The notes beneath the pieces are model-generated. The model did not search any database and was not told where the DNA came from. It saw nothing but the letters and a program-made list of their open reading frames with translations. A DNA stretch of 64,000 nt from Listeria seeligeri serovar 1/2b str. SLCC3954 (GTDB taxonomy: Bacteria; Bacillota; Bacilli; Lactobacillales; Listeriaceae). The DNA lies in the NCBI RefSeq assembly GCF_000027145.1, contig NC_013891.1, positions 248,001-312,000 of the forward strand, written 5' to 3'. Of this stretch, positions 19,187-28,995 are shown in pieces. The position numbers and the translations under genes are program-made. How positions within the stretch are numbered: the stretch's first letter is position 1; each line of letters begins with the position of its first letter.

Positions 19187-20329
19187 ATGGAGCAAGAAAA
19201 AAAGCTGCAAATTTTAAAAGATATTATCAACATTAACTCGACAAATGGTCATGAAGAACAGGTTGCGAATTATTTGCAAAAATTATTAGCGGAATACAAC
19301 ATCAAAGCTGAGAAAGTGCAGTATGACAAGGATCGCGCAAGCCTTGTAAGTGAAGTAGGTACAGATAATGGCCCTGTTTTAGCTTTTTCTGGACATATGG
19401 ATGTTGTTGATGCGGGAGATGTTTCCAAGTGGACTTTTCCTCCATTTGAAGCAACGGAATCAGATGGTAAAATTTACGGACGTGGTGCTACTGATATGAA
19501 ATCAGGGCTGGCTGCGATGGTCATTGCAATGATTGAACTCCATGAAGAAAAAACGAAATTAAATGGGAAAATCAAATTATTGGCGACAGTTGGAGAAGAA
19601 GTTGGAGAACTCGGCGCGGAACAACTTACGACACAAGGTTATGCGGATGATTTAGATGGTTTAATTATCGGCGAGCCAAGTGGACATCGGATTGTTTATG
19701 CGCATAAAGGTTCAATTAATTACACGATTAAATCGATTGGTAAAAATGCGCATAGTTCAATGCCGGAATTTGGTGTTAACGCAATTGATAATTTGCTGTT
19801 GTTTTACAATGAAGTAGAAAAATATACTAAATCTGTTCAGACTACTAATGAAATATTAGGCGATTTTATTCACAATGTAACAGTTATTAGCGGTGGAAAT
19901 CAAGTGAATAGTATCCCAGAGAAAGCCGAACTCCAAGGGAATATTCGCTCTATTCCAGAAGTTGATAATGAGACCATAAAACAAAACCTTGTGAAAATTA
20001 TCAATGAATTAAACAAAAAAGAAAATGTGAAACTAGAATTAATATTTGATTATGATAAACTACCTGTATTTAGCGATAAAAACTCAGAACTAGTAAAAAT
20101 CGCTAAAAATGTGGCAAAAGACATTATTAAAGAAGAGATTCCTTTACTGGGAATTTCTGGAACAACTGATGCGGCAGAATTTACTAAGGCCAAAAAAACT
20201 TTTCCAGTCATTATTTTTGGACCAGGAAACGAAACCCCTCACCAAGTAGACGAAAATGTTTCGATAGATAATTATTTGGAAATGGTAGACGTTTATAAAC
20301 GGATTGCTGTGGATTTTTTGAACAAATAA
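19187..20329 (+). CDS. dapE: M20-family peptidase, DapE/ArgE type
   Basis: A 380-residue zinc deacylase. FSGHMDVVDAGD carries the first metal His70 and Asp72, YGRGATDMKSG carries the bridging Asp103, and VGEEVGE holds the catalytic glutamate (137-138). A lid/dimerisation domain follows at about 170-290. It is annotated as succinyl-diaminopimelate desuccinylase in Listeria; the assignment within DapE/ArgE/carboxypeptidase relatives is by similarity only, and many Firmicutes make diaminopimelate through acetylated intermediates, so the substrate is uncertain. ATG 19187 is chosen since the frame upstream (from 19121) runs into the preceding terminator and gives an unrelated sequence; AAGGCGAGG precedes it. 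Confidence 0.8.
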   Translation: MEQEKKLQILKDIININSTNGHEEQVANYLQKLLAEYNIKAEKVQYDKDRASLVSEVGTDNGPVLAFSGHMDVVDAGDVSKWTFPPFEATESDGKIYGRGATDMKSGLAAMVIAMIELHEEKTKLNGKIKLLATVGEEVGELGAEQLTTQGYADDLDGLIIGEPSGHRIVYAHKGSINYTIKSIGKNAHSSMPEFGVNAIDNLLLFYNEVEKYTKSVQTTNEILGDFIHNVTVISGGNQVNSIPEKAELQGNIRSIPEVDNETIKQNLVKIINELNKKENVKLELIFDYDKLPVFSDKNSELVKIAKNVAKDIIKEEIPLLGISGTTDAAEFTKAKKTFPVIIFGPGNETPHQVDENVSIDNYLEMVDVYKRIAVDFLNK

Positions 20330-20344
20330 AGACAATTGGTAAAT

Positions 20345-20386
20345 AAAAACGGACCAGTAGACTAACTACAAGGTCTGTTTTTATTT
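20345..20386 (+). terminator. Terminator after the dapE-like gene
   Basis: AAAAACGGACC (20345-20355) pairs with GGTCTGTTTTT (20372-20382), with an inner GTAG/CTAC; a T-rich tail follows. Confidence 0.85.
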
Positions 20387-20430
20387 GTTAAAACCAGATT
20401 ACTTGCTTTTATAATGGTTTAGGACTAAAC
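20385..20430 (+). promoter_or_regulatory. Promoter and dyad operator of the marR-dioxygenase unit
   Basis: TTGTTA (20385-20390) and TATAAT (20410-20415), a long 19-bp spacer, are followed at once by the dyad GTTTAG-GA-CTAAAC (20417-20430) over the expected transcription start. Such a site suits autorepression by the MarR protein encoded next. Confidence 0.6.
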
Positions 20431-20457
20431 TAATAATATCAAGAGGAGGGGACAAAC

Positions 20458-20874
20458 ATGGTTAAAAAGGAAGAACGGCTAGGAGTTTTACTTTGGTTTC
20501 GATTTAGTCGTTTTTATAATCGAAATATGAAGCTAACAAACCAGAATTTGCGAGCGGCAGGAATTTCTACTGCCCAATTTGATTGTATCGCGCAGATTGG
20601 TTTAGACGGCGAGATTACGCAGCAGCAACTCGCTGAAAAGTTAGTTGTGACCAAAGGAAATGTAACCCAACTCCTCACAAAATTAGAAGAAATGGGCTAT
20701 CTTACTCGAACCAAAGCAGGACGAGAAAAGCATATTGTCCTGACAGAAAAAGGCAAGGCATGTTACAACGAAAATGTCCCAAAACAAGAAGCTTTTCAGC
20801 AATCTCAATTTGATAAATTAACTAGAAAAGAACAAAAAGTATTACTTCAACTTTTAAAAAAATTAGGAGAGTGA
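20458..20874 (+). CDS. MarR-family transcriptional regulator
   Basis: A 138-residue winged-helix protein: LRAAGISTAQFDCIAQIGLDG, TQQQLAEKLVVTKGNVTQLL (helix-turn-helix, about 62-82), then GYLTRTKAGREKHIVLTEKG (wing). It lies 6 bp upstream of a ring-cleaving dioxygenase gene, the arrangement of Bacillus MhqR with its quinone-detoxifying dioxygenases. By that analogy it may sense quinones or electrophiles; this is inference. No cysteine-based sensor is obvious beyond Cys43. AGGAGGGG precedes the ATG. Confidence 0.87.
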   Translation: MVKKEERLGVLLWFRFSRFYNRNMKLTNQNLRAAGISTAQFDCIAQIGLDGEITQQQLAEKLVVTKGNVTQLLTKLEEMGYLTRTKAGREKHIVLTEKGKACYNENVPKQEAFQQSQFDKLTRKEQKVLLQLLKKLGE

Positions 20875-20880
20875 TTTTTC

Positions 20881-21840
20881 ATGAAATTAGCAGGAATTCA
20901 TCACGTATCAGTTTTTACAGCGGATGCGCGTGCCAACTTTGATTTTTATACAAAAATAATGGGGTTGAGATTAGTAAAGAAATCAGTTAACCAAGATGAT
21001 CCTTATACGTATCATTTGTATTACGGTGATGAAATTGGTTCGCCGGGAACAGCGCTAACTTTCTTTGAAGTGCCCAACATGGCTAAAAATAAACCAGCTC
21101 GTAATACGATTTCCGGGCTTAGCTTGCGCGTTCCAAATGATGAAGCTCTAAGATATTGGGATAAACGTCTTGATGATAAACGTGTATTTCACAGTAAACC
21201 TATCGACCAATTTGGCCGTAAAATCATTCGCTTGAAAGATGTCGATGGCTTGCCAATAAGTTTGATTTCTGATGAAACAAGTACGGATGTAACAGAAGTT
21301 TCCCCTTGGACGGATAGCCCGGTTCCAGCTGAATATGCGATTCGCGGACTTGGCCCAGTGCGTTTCTCCGTTTTCAAAAAAGAAAAAACAGATCAGCTTT
21401 TAACTAAGGTGCTTGGTTTTGAAAGAATTGGTGCGTATGAGGAAGATGATAAGTTAGTAACCGTCTTCAAAACTGGAGCTGTGGGGCTTGGCGGCGAAGT
21501 TCACGTGGAATCTCGGCCGGACTTAGAGCAAGGTAACCTTGGAGCAGGCGGAATTCATCATGTTGCGTTCCGTGTACCAACAGATAGTGACTTAATTGGC
21601 TGGACAGAAATGATTCAAGACCTTGGTTATCACAATTCAGGTTATGTCGATCGTTTTTATTTCCATTCGCTTTATTTCCGTGAGAGTAATGGGATTTTAA
21701 TTGAACTTGCAACAGATGGACCTGGATTCCAAACTGATTTCTCCAAAGAAAATGGCACTTATGTAGATTTACCGCCGCATTTAGAAGACCGCCGTGAAGA
21801 AATTTTGACACATTTACAACCATTAGATACTAATAAATAA
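20881..21840 (+). CDS. VOC-fold ring-cleaving dioxygenase, MhqO/MhqA type
   Basis: A 319-residue protein with two vicinal-oxygen-chelate modules: residues about 4-150 (IHHVSVFTADARANFDFYTK, GLRLVKKSVNQDDPYTYHLY) and about 152-310 (GGIHHVAFRVPTDSDLIGW, then GILIELATDGPGF). The histidines at the head of each module and the glutamate of LIELATDG are the expected Fe(II) ligands. Family members cleave hydroquinone-like rings and protect from quinones. It is cotranscribed with the MarR gene (6-bp gap). The substrate here is unproven. Confidence 0.85.
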   Translation: MKLAGIHHVSVFTADARANFDFYTKIMGLRLVKKSVNQDDPYTYHLYYGDEIGSPGTALTFFEVPNMAKNKPARNTISGLSLRVPNDEALRYWDKRLDDKRVFHSKPIDQFGRKIIRLKDVDGLPISLISDETSTDVTEVSPWTDSPVPAEYAIRGLGPVRFSVFKKEKTDQLLTKVLGFERIGAYEEDDKLVTVFKTGAVGLGGEVHVESRPDLEQGNLGAGGIHHVAFRVPTDSDLIGWTEMIQDLGYHNSGYVDRFYFHSLYFRESNGILIELATDGPGFQTDFSKENGTYVDLPPHLEDRREEILTHLQPLDTNK

Positions 21841-21851
21841 TAAAGTAAGCC

Positions 21852-21879
21852 TTGAAAATATACCTATTCATGATACAAT
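21852..21879 (+). promoter_or_regulatory. Promoter of the histidine phosphatase gene
   Basis: TTGAAA (21852-21857), a 16-bp spacer, TACAAT (21874-21879), 33 bp before a TTG start. Confidence 0.65.
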
Positions 21880-21911
21880 TTTAAAAGAATGGGTAATTAG
21901 GAGGCAGGATT

Positions 21912-22547
21912 TTGGCAGAGGGTTTACGAACGATTTATTTTGTAAGACATGGTAAAACTGAGTGGAATATGACTGGACAAATGCAAGGCTGGGGCGACTC
22001 ACCGCTTGTTGCAGAAGGAATCGCAGGCGCCAAAGCAGTCGGTGAAGTTTTAAAAGATACGCAAATTGATGCAGTTTATACGAGTACAAGTAAACGTACA
22101 AAAGATACTGCAGCATATATTTTAGCAGACCGAGATATCGAAATTCGTGCATTGGAAGAATTAAAAGAAATGAATTTTGGGACTTGGGAAGGCGTTACTG
22201 TAACAGAGATAGACGAAAAACATCCAGAAGAGCGCGCAAAAATCCTTCATAGTCCAGCAACTTATAAAGCAGAAGTGAACGGTGGCGAAACTTACTATGA
22301 GCTTGCTGAACGGCTTTTACAAGGTGTTCAGAAAATCGTATCAGAAACTAAAAGTGGTAATATTTTAGTTGTTTCTCATGGGATGTCACTTACACTACTT
22401 CTATATTTACTTCAAGGTGGAACTGTAGAAGATCACCGCAAAGAAGCACCAAGGATTTTGAACACTAGTATTAGCGTGGTTGATTATGAAAACGGTGAAT
22501 TCACGCTTCGAAAATTAAATGAAATCGGTCATTTAGACTTAAAATAA
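21912..22547 (+). CDS. Histidine phosphatase (phosphoglycerate mutase-like)
   Basis: A 211-residue member of the RHG phosphatase superfamily. IYFVRHGKTEWN holds the phospho-acceptor histidine, YTSTSKRTKDTA the second arginine region, LKEMNFGTWEG the acidic loop, and VVSHGMSLT the second catalytic histidine. It lacks the insertions of true glycolytic cofactor-dependent mutase, so a broad or specific phosphatase is more likely. The start is TTG 21912 after AGGAGGCAGG. It forms a single-gene unit with promoter and terminator. Confidence 0.85.
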   Translation: MAEGLRTIYFVRHGKTEWNMTGQMQGWGDSPLVAEGIAGAKAVGEVLKDTQIDAVYTSTSKRTKDTAAYILADRDIEIRALEELKEMNFGTWEGVTVTEIDEKHPEERAKILHSPATYKAEVNGGETYYELAERLLQGVQKIVSETKSGNILVVSHGMSLTLLLYLLQGGTVEDHRKEAPRILNTSISVVDYENGEFTLRKLNEIGHLDLK

Positions 22548-22552
22548 AGTAG

Positions 22553-22592
22553 AATCTAGGACATGTCTCAGAAGGGATATGTCCTAGATTTT
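22553..22592 (+). terminator. Terminator after the histidine phosphatase
   Basis: A 12-bp stem AATCTAGGACAT/ATGTCCTAGATT followed by TT. The T-tract is short but the stem is strong. Confidence 0.7.
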
Positions 22593-22628
22593 ATACAAAG
22601 ATGATGAGAAAAGGGAGAAATAATACAT

Positions 22629-24518
22629 ATGAAAAAAGTTGTCAAAATTTTTCTACATTATTTTTTAGGAATTATCGGGATTATTTTAATTAGCTGTGTG
22701 CCGGCAATTTTTAGTAAAGTTACATCATGGTCATCTGGGACTTACGTGGAAGCACTTAAGTCGATTTTCTCAGCAATAATGCACCCGACGACTTGGGAAA
22801 TAACTTACCAAGGAAGTGCAGAAATTTTCCATGTGTCTTTAGGAGATTTTATCACTGGTCCATACGCTTATACTATGAAAATTATTATTGCTAGTTTACT
22901 AATCTCGTTACTTATTGCTTATCTATTAGTAATACTAACTTTTCGCGGTCCGAAATGGTTACGTCAAGCTTTAGCAGGATTTTCCTCACTCCTTCAAGCG
23001 TTCCCAGATTTCTCTTTTATTTTCCTTATTCAAATGTTAGTTGTATACATATATCAACAAACCGGCATCTTTACCTTGAACTTTTATAGCTTAAACGGAG
23101 AACAAATCTATGCAGCACCAATTGTTTGTTTATCAATTATTCCAACTGTACTATTTTATAAAATGATGATGCTATTAATGAAAAATGAATGGCAGGCAGA
23201 ATATATAGAGTTAGCACGCGGGAAAGGATTAACAAACACAACTATTTTACTTCGGCACGCGACTCCGAATATGGCGCAAAGCTTGTTTTATCAATCAAAA
23301 ACAATTATTTGGTTTATTTTGAGCGCCTACTTAATTGTGGAATTTTTGTTTGGAATTGAAGGGGTGTTGTATTATCTTTTAGCTGGTTTTAATCCGGTAA
23401 ATACCTTTTTGATATTAGCTTTGATTTTTACACCGTTTTACTTCTTTTATGCGCTAGTGGACTTATGGATAAGCCGTGGTAAAACACTTACGAGTGCGAC
23501 CATCACGAAAATCCCGTTGCACTGGAATAGCTTTCAGAAAACCGCTGCGGAAAAAGTAGACCTTAAAAGCAGATGGCGAAAATCCACTTTAACGATTTGG
23601 AAGTGCTTAAAACGACCATCATTCAGCATTCCACTGGCTATACTTACGATTATGCTAGTTGTTAGCCTAATTTACGGGCTGATGGGAGATACGATTCATA
23701 CACTAAAATTCATTAGTGATTCATCGGGAAAAGTTACCGGAATGGCGCCGTTCAAACCAAATGCTGAGGTCTGGCTTGGGACTGATGGAGCGGGAAACTC
23801 TATTTTGGATCAATTGCTAGTAGGGGTTAAGTATACATTAATTATTGCTGTTCTTATCGCTACATTGCGTGTTTTTATTGGCTATTTTTTAGCTGTTCCA
23901 TTAGCGTTTTTCAGTAAACGGAGAACGAGAAGTTTTGTCCAAAGTCTGGCGGATGGGATGCATTATTTACCGCTATCGCTCTTGGTGTTTATTGTTATGG
24001 TGAATGAATACATTAGCTACTCAGGTGTATTTGAAACAAGTTTATTTACGCGAATTGCTTTTCAAGTGTTAATCATGGTTGTTATTGTTTTACCAATTAC
24101 AACCAATCGAATCAGCAGTGAAATATCCCAAGTTTTGAAAAAAGAGTTTGTTTTGAATTCGCTCGTGTTTGGTGGAAATGCTCGGTGGATTTTAACGAAG
24201 CATATTAATCCACAAATTTGGTCGAAACTGATACTAATTTGGTTAGAGCAACTTGTCCAAGTTTTACAGATGTTCGTTCATTTAGCGATTTTAGGGATTT
24301 TTATTGGTGGGGCAGTCAAAGGAGCTGATGATGGCATGCTTAATCCGGTCATTCCAGAGCTATCTGGTTTAATTGCTAATGCCAAATTCGTTTTTGCCAA
24401 TCATCAATTTTGGATTATTTTACCAGCGTTACTAATCTTTATGGTGCTTATCTTATGCTTCCAAATGATTGCGAGTTCTTTGCTCAAAATGGAAGAAGAG
24501 GGAGACCGCGGATATTAA
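22629..24518 (+). CDS. Fused OppB-OppC-type ABC transporter permease
   Basis: A 629-residue protein that joins two permease domains of the peptide/nickel ABC class. The first half (about 1-300) has OppB features, with an EAA-type loop EYIELARGKGLTNTTILLRH. The second (about 325-629) has the OppC entry motif WLGTDGAGNSILDQLLVGVK and a degenerate EAA loop (NSLVFGGNARWILTKHINPQ). A run of basic residues joins them (about 300-320). OppB and OppC are normally separate proteins. No ATPase or binding-protein gene is adjacent, so it must work with subunits made elsewhere or not transport at all. Confidence 0.85.
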   Translation: MKKVVKIFLHYFLGIIGIILISCVPAIFSKVTSWSSGTYVEALKSIFSAIMHPTTWEITYQGSAEIFHVSLGDFITGPYAYTMKIIIASLLISLLIAYLLVILTFRGPKWLRQALAGFSSLLQAFPDFSFIFLIQMLVVYIYQQTGIFTLNFYSLNGEQIYAAPIVCLSIIPTVLFYKMMMLLMKNEWQAEYIELARGKGLTNTTILLRHATPNMAQSLFYQSKTIIWFILSAYLIVEFLFGIEGVLYYLLAGFNPVNTFLILALIFTPFYFFYALVDLWISRGKTLTSATITKIPLHWNSFQKTAAEKVDLKSRWRKSTLTIWKCLKRPSFSIPLAILTIMLVVSLIYGLMGDTIHTLKFISDSSGKVTGMAPFKPNAEVWLGTDGAGNSILDQLLVGVKYTLIIAVLIATLRVFIGYFLAVPLAFFSKRRTRSFVQSLADGMHYLPLSLLVFIVMVNEYISYSGVFETSLFTRIAFQVLIMVVIVLPITTNRISSEISQVLKKEFVLNSLVFGGNARWILTKHINPQIWSKLILIWLEQLVQVLQMFVHLAILGIFIGGAVKGADDGMLNPVIPELSGLIANAKFVFANHQFWIILPALLIFMVLILCFQMIASSLLKMEEEGDRGY

Positions 24519-24559
24519 AAAAGTCTATCTCTTGTTCAAAATAAGAGATAGACTTTTTT
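24517..24559. terminator. Bidirectional terminator between permease and LRR gene
   Basis: A perfect 17-bp stem (24517-24533 with 24543-24559) with a 9-nt loop; A and T runs flank it on both sides, so it can serve the convergent genes. Confidence 0.92.
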
Positions 24560-24564
24560 GCTAT

Positions 24565-25659
24565 TTAGTTTGGTGTAACCGTTTGATAGACATCCACAGT
24601 TACAGATGGGAATTCAGGATAAACGTTATTTACAAAGTAAGCTGAATTATTGCCTGCGTTTTCCCAAATTAACGTATTATTTTCGTAAGTACCTGGTGTG
24701 TACCAGACCCAATCAGTTAGAGTGGCACCTTTATTGTCTTTGATTACAATGTCAGTGGACTCACCAAGAGCGACAGATGGAAGATAAACTTCTTGTCCCG
24801 TCGCATCAAATGTAGTTAAAAGTTGATTTTCCAAGGAGCTGAAATCACTAATTTGATTTACCTCGATTGTTAAAGAGCGAAGTGTAGGAATGCTACTAAG
24901 TGGTGTGATGTCCGTTATTTTATTGAAGCTGGCACTTAGATCTGTCAGTGTTGTATTATCTCTAAACCCTTCCAGTGAAGTTATTTCGTTGTAATCACAG
25001 TAAAAGACTTGAAGTTGATCTAATTCTGACACAACACTAATATCCGTGATGTTATTGCTTGAGACAGATAAGTTAGTAAGCCCTGGAGCCGTTTTTAATT
25101 CAGAAATATCATCGAGTTGATTACTGCTAAGATTTAAAATTTCTAAGTTTGTTAAATTTTCAAAAGAAGGCAGTGTGGAAATTTGATTAATTCCTAATTC
25201 CAAATCATTTAACTTTGGTAGATTCATTAATGCTGTTAGGTTGGTGATTTTGTTTGAATTAAGTGAAAGCACTTCTAAATTAGATAAATTAGCGAGACTG
25301 TCTAAGTTGCTAATATTATTTTGGCTTAAGTTTAGTGTGTTTAAATTACTTAAATATTCCATACCAGTTAAATCTTCTACACCAAAATCAACATACACTA
25401 GCTCAGTAATTGTATTCAATTGGTCTTGTGTTACCACAGTGTCTTCGGAAACACCTAATTTTTGAGCGATTTTGTAAGATAGCGCATCATCCGGGAAAAT
25501 TTCATTAACCGCAGCTGGGGGGCTTACTTGTAAATTTTTTATTTGAGTATTTGTAGTATCGTTAACTGGTGTAGACGCATTAGCTTCAATCTGATCACCT
25601 AAGGGGCTAAAACTAATTAATGCGGTACATGCGATAGTTGTTAGTACAAATTTCTTCAT
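24565..25659 (-). CDS. Secreted internalin-like leucine-rich-repeat protein
   Basis: A 364-residue precursor with a signal peptide (MKKFVLTTIACTALISFSPL, cleavage near residue 29). After a helical cap (about 45-85) come roughly eight 22-residue LRRs (about 95-275), each of the form LxxLxLxxNxIxxLxxL as in internalins. An Ig-like post-repeat domain follows (about 285-364). It has no LPXTG signal, GW module or membrane anchor, so it should be released like InlC. AGAGGAG precedes the ATG on the minus strand. Internalins bind host proteins; this one's target, if any, is unknown. L. monocytogenes EGD-e has no internalin here as far as I recall, so it may be species- or strain-specific. Confidence 0.9.
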   Translation of the reverse strand: MKKFVLTTIACTALISFSPLGDQIEANASTPVNDTTNTQIKNLQVSPPAAVNEIFPDDALSYKIAQKLGVSEDTVVTQDQLNTITELVYVDFGVEDLTGMEYLSNLNTLNLSQNNISNLDSLANLSNLEVLSLNSNKITNLTALMNLPKLNDLELGINQISTLPSFENLTNLEILNLSSNQLDDISELKTAPGLTNLSVSSNNITDISVVSELDQLQVFYCDYNEITSLEGFRDNTTLTDLSASFNKITDITPLSSIPTLRSLTIEVNQISDFSSLENQLLTTFDATGQEVYLPSVALGESTDIVIKDNKGATLTDWVWYTPGTYENNTLIWENAGNNSAYFVNNVYPEFPSVTVDVYQTVTPN

Positions 25660-25689
25660 TTCATCAATCTCCTCTCTATTTATTGGAGG

Positions 25690-25718
25690 AGTATAGCATT
25701 AAAAAAATATTGAAAAAG
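25690..25718 (-). promoter_or_regulatory. Promoter of the LRR gene
   Basis: On the minus strand, TGC-TATACT is an extended -10 (TATACT at 25690-25695 in plus coordinates) 17 bp after a poor -35 (CTTTTT). No PrfA-box palindrome is visible upstream. Confidence 0.5.
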
Positions 25719-25753
25719 GAAATACCTCACATATGAACATTAAAAGTTGATTT

Positions 25754-25796
25754 AAAAAACCCGCTAAAAATGAAACTCATTTTTAGCGGGTTTTTT
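25754..25796 (-). terminator. Terminator after the second GH1 gene
   Basis: A perfect 20-bp stem (25754-25773 with 25777-25796) and 3-nt loop, with T6 on the minus-strand exit. It lies between the GH1 gene and the LRR gene, both on the minus strand. Confidence 0.92.
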
Positions 25797-25869
25797 AAAT
25801 TCATACCAAGCAAGAAAGTCCAATGGCTCTTCATTGACTTGGATAATATCGTGGTGGACAACTATATGA

Positions 25870-27333
<1,464 letters not shown>

Positions 27334-27418
27334 TTAATAAAAAACTCTACTTATATATTTTAAAGTATATTCTTTTAAAAAGATAGTTAAAAACGCAGAT
27401 TCGAACAGCAAAAATAAT

Positions 27419-27462
27419 AAAAACCACTCATAAGCTTGAATAGCTAGAAAAGAGTGGTTTTT
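27419..27462 (-). terminator. Terminator between HAD gene and GH1 gene
   Basis: AAAAACCACTC pairs with GAGTGGTTTTT around a 22-nt loop (AT-rich). On the minus strand it exits into T-rich sequence and ends the HAD transcript. Confidence 0.75.
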
Positions 27463-27505
27463 AATTTCCTAAAAGATTTAAAAGATGTTTGCACTTTAAG
27501 AGAGT

Positions 27506-28318
27506 TTATTTATCAAGCACGAATTTTTGGATGGCTTTAGCAACGCCGCTATCATTGTTAGAGGCAGTTGTATAATCAGCCAATTCTTTAATATGTTCTG
27601 GTGCATTGCCCATTGCAATACCAAGCCCAGCGAATTCAAGCATTGTTACGTCGTTTTCTTGGTCACCGATGCAGATAACTTCGCTTTGCTTAATTCCAAG
27701 TTTTTCAGACAGCTCACGTACCGCATTGCCTTTACTTGCATCACGATTAAGGATTTCTAAGTAGAATGGGGTGCTGCGAACTAAATGATATTTTTCTTTA
27801 AATGATTCTGGCATTTTTTCCATACCAGCTTCTAACTTTGGAGCTTCTTCAATAAACATCGCTTTGGACATAATGAAATCATCCGGGACATTTTCGATTT
27901 CTTTGAAAATTAGTTGGCTCCCAGTAAGGTAGGCTTCAACAATAGTGTATTTACCGATTTCGCGATTTGGCGTATAAAGGGCCTTATCATCAAAGAAATG
28001 CATGTGTAAATTACTATCCAAACTCACTTGATAAATTTCTTTTAAATCTTCTATTCCTAGAGTTAAATGAGAAATAACTTCTTTCGTAAAAGTATCTTGG
28101 ACAAAAGCGCCATTAAAGCTAATTACATAATCGCCTTCTTCACGTAACTCAAGGTCGGTCAAGTAATTTTCCACGCCAACAAGCGGTCGTCCGGTACAAA
28201 GAACCACTTTTACCCCTTTTTGTTTAGCTTGTCGAATCGCATCTTTTACTTCTGTTGTAACCTTATGATCATCTGTTAGTAGTGTTCCATCAATATCAAT
28301 CGCAATTAATTTATACAA
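27506..28318 (-). CDS. Cof-type HAD phosphatase
   Basis: A 270-residue HAD-IIB protein: motif I IDIDGTLL (Asp8, Asp10), motif II CTGRP, a large cap domain (about 85-190), Lys196-region ASKGNAVRELSEKLGI and motif IV GDQENDVTMLEFAG. Such enzymes dephosphorylate sugar phosphates, flavins or pyridoxal phosphate. The start is TTG 28318 (minus), with AAGGAG at 8 bp. A paralogue lies at 30525. The exact substrate is unknown. Confidence 0.88.
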   Translation of the reverse strand: MYKLIAIDIDGTLLTDDHKVTTEVKDAIRQAKQKGVKVVLCTGRPLVGVENYLTDLELREEGDYVISFNGAFVQDTFTKEVISHLTLGIEDLKEIYQVSLDSNLHMHFFDDKALYTPNREIGKYTIVEAYLTGSQLIFKEIENVPDDFIMSKAMFIEEAPKLEAGMEKMPESFKEKYHLVRSTPFYLEILNRDASKGNAVRELSEKLGIKQSEVICIGDQENDVTMLEFAGLGIAMGNAPEHIKELADYTTASNNDSGVAKAIQKFVLDK

Positions 28319-28454
28319 TATAATAACTCCTTTTCCATCATAAACTCATTCTAGTATAGCATAAAATCGAGCGGATTTCCGGCTATCTATTGAAACAACA
28401 GGGAATTTATGGCATGATGGATTTGGAAACTTGATAAAAGAAAAGAGTGAAATA

Positions 28455-28958
28455 ATGAAACGTAATTATCACGTGAAATTTTTAAATGAAAAAGATGTTG
28501 CGCTTGCTGAAGCTGTTTGTAGTGCATCAGAAGATTATTATTTAATGGAACAAGATAAGCCGGCATCCAAAAGCGATGCACTAAAAATTATCACAGAAAT
28601 TCCGAACGGGAAAACACGATTTGATAAATTCGTACTTGCAGTGCTAGATGAAAATGAACAACCGATTGGGTTAGTAGATATTGTATCTGACTATCCTAGA
28701 AAAGGTCGTTGGTTTATAGGGTTACTATTATTAACTCCGGCAGCTCGAGGTAACGGACTAGGCAAAGTATTACATCAAACAATTAAAGAATGGGCTAATG
28801 ACGGCGGTGCAGACTCGCTCACGCTTGGAGTTCTTGCAGAGAACGAGAAGGCACGTGGCTTTTTTGAACATTTAGGCTATACAAAAGCAGAAACAAAAGA
28901 AGCAACATATGGCGGAAAAGAACATCAAGTTGATATTTATGCTTTAGAGATTAAATGA
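28455..28958 (+). CDS. GNAT-family N-acetyltransferase
   Basis: A 167-residue acetyltransferase: LVDIVSDYPRKGRWFIGLLL (beta strands 4-5), the acetyl-CoA loop TPAARGNGLGKVLHQTI (the RGxGxG type) and ENEKARGFFEHLGYTKAE at the C-terminus. The substrate is unknown. ATG 28455 is preferred over an in-frame TTG at 28431 because AAAGAGTGA lies at proper distance. It faces the minus-strand genes on its right and has its own terminator. Confidence 0.85.
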   Translation: MKRNYHVKFLNEKDVALAEAVCSASEDYYLMEQDKPASKSDALKIITEIPNGKTRFDKFVLAVLDENEQPIGLVDIVSDYPRKGRWFIGLLLLTPAARGNGLGKVLHQTIKEWANDGGADSLTLGVLAENEKARGFFEHLGYTKAETKEATYGGKEHQVDIYALEIK

Positions 28959-28995
28959 AAAAAGGCGACTGCAGCCATAGGCAGTCGCTTTTTTT
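28958..28995 (+). terminator. Terminator after the acetyltransferase gene
   Basis: AAAGGCGACTGC (28961-28972) pairs with GCAGTCGCTTT (28981-28991), one G-U, with a T7 tail. Confidence 0.88.

Noticed and set aside
25660-25770. PrfA box upstream of the LRR gene
   Set aside because: No TTAACA-nn-TGTTAA palindrome or close match is present.
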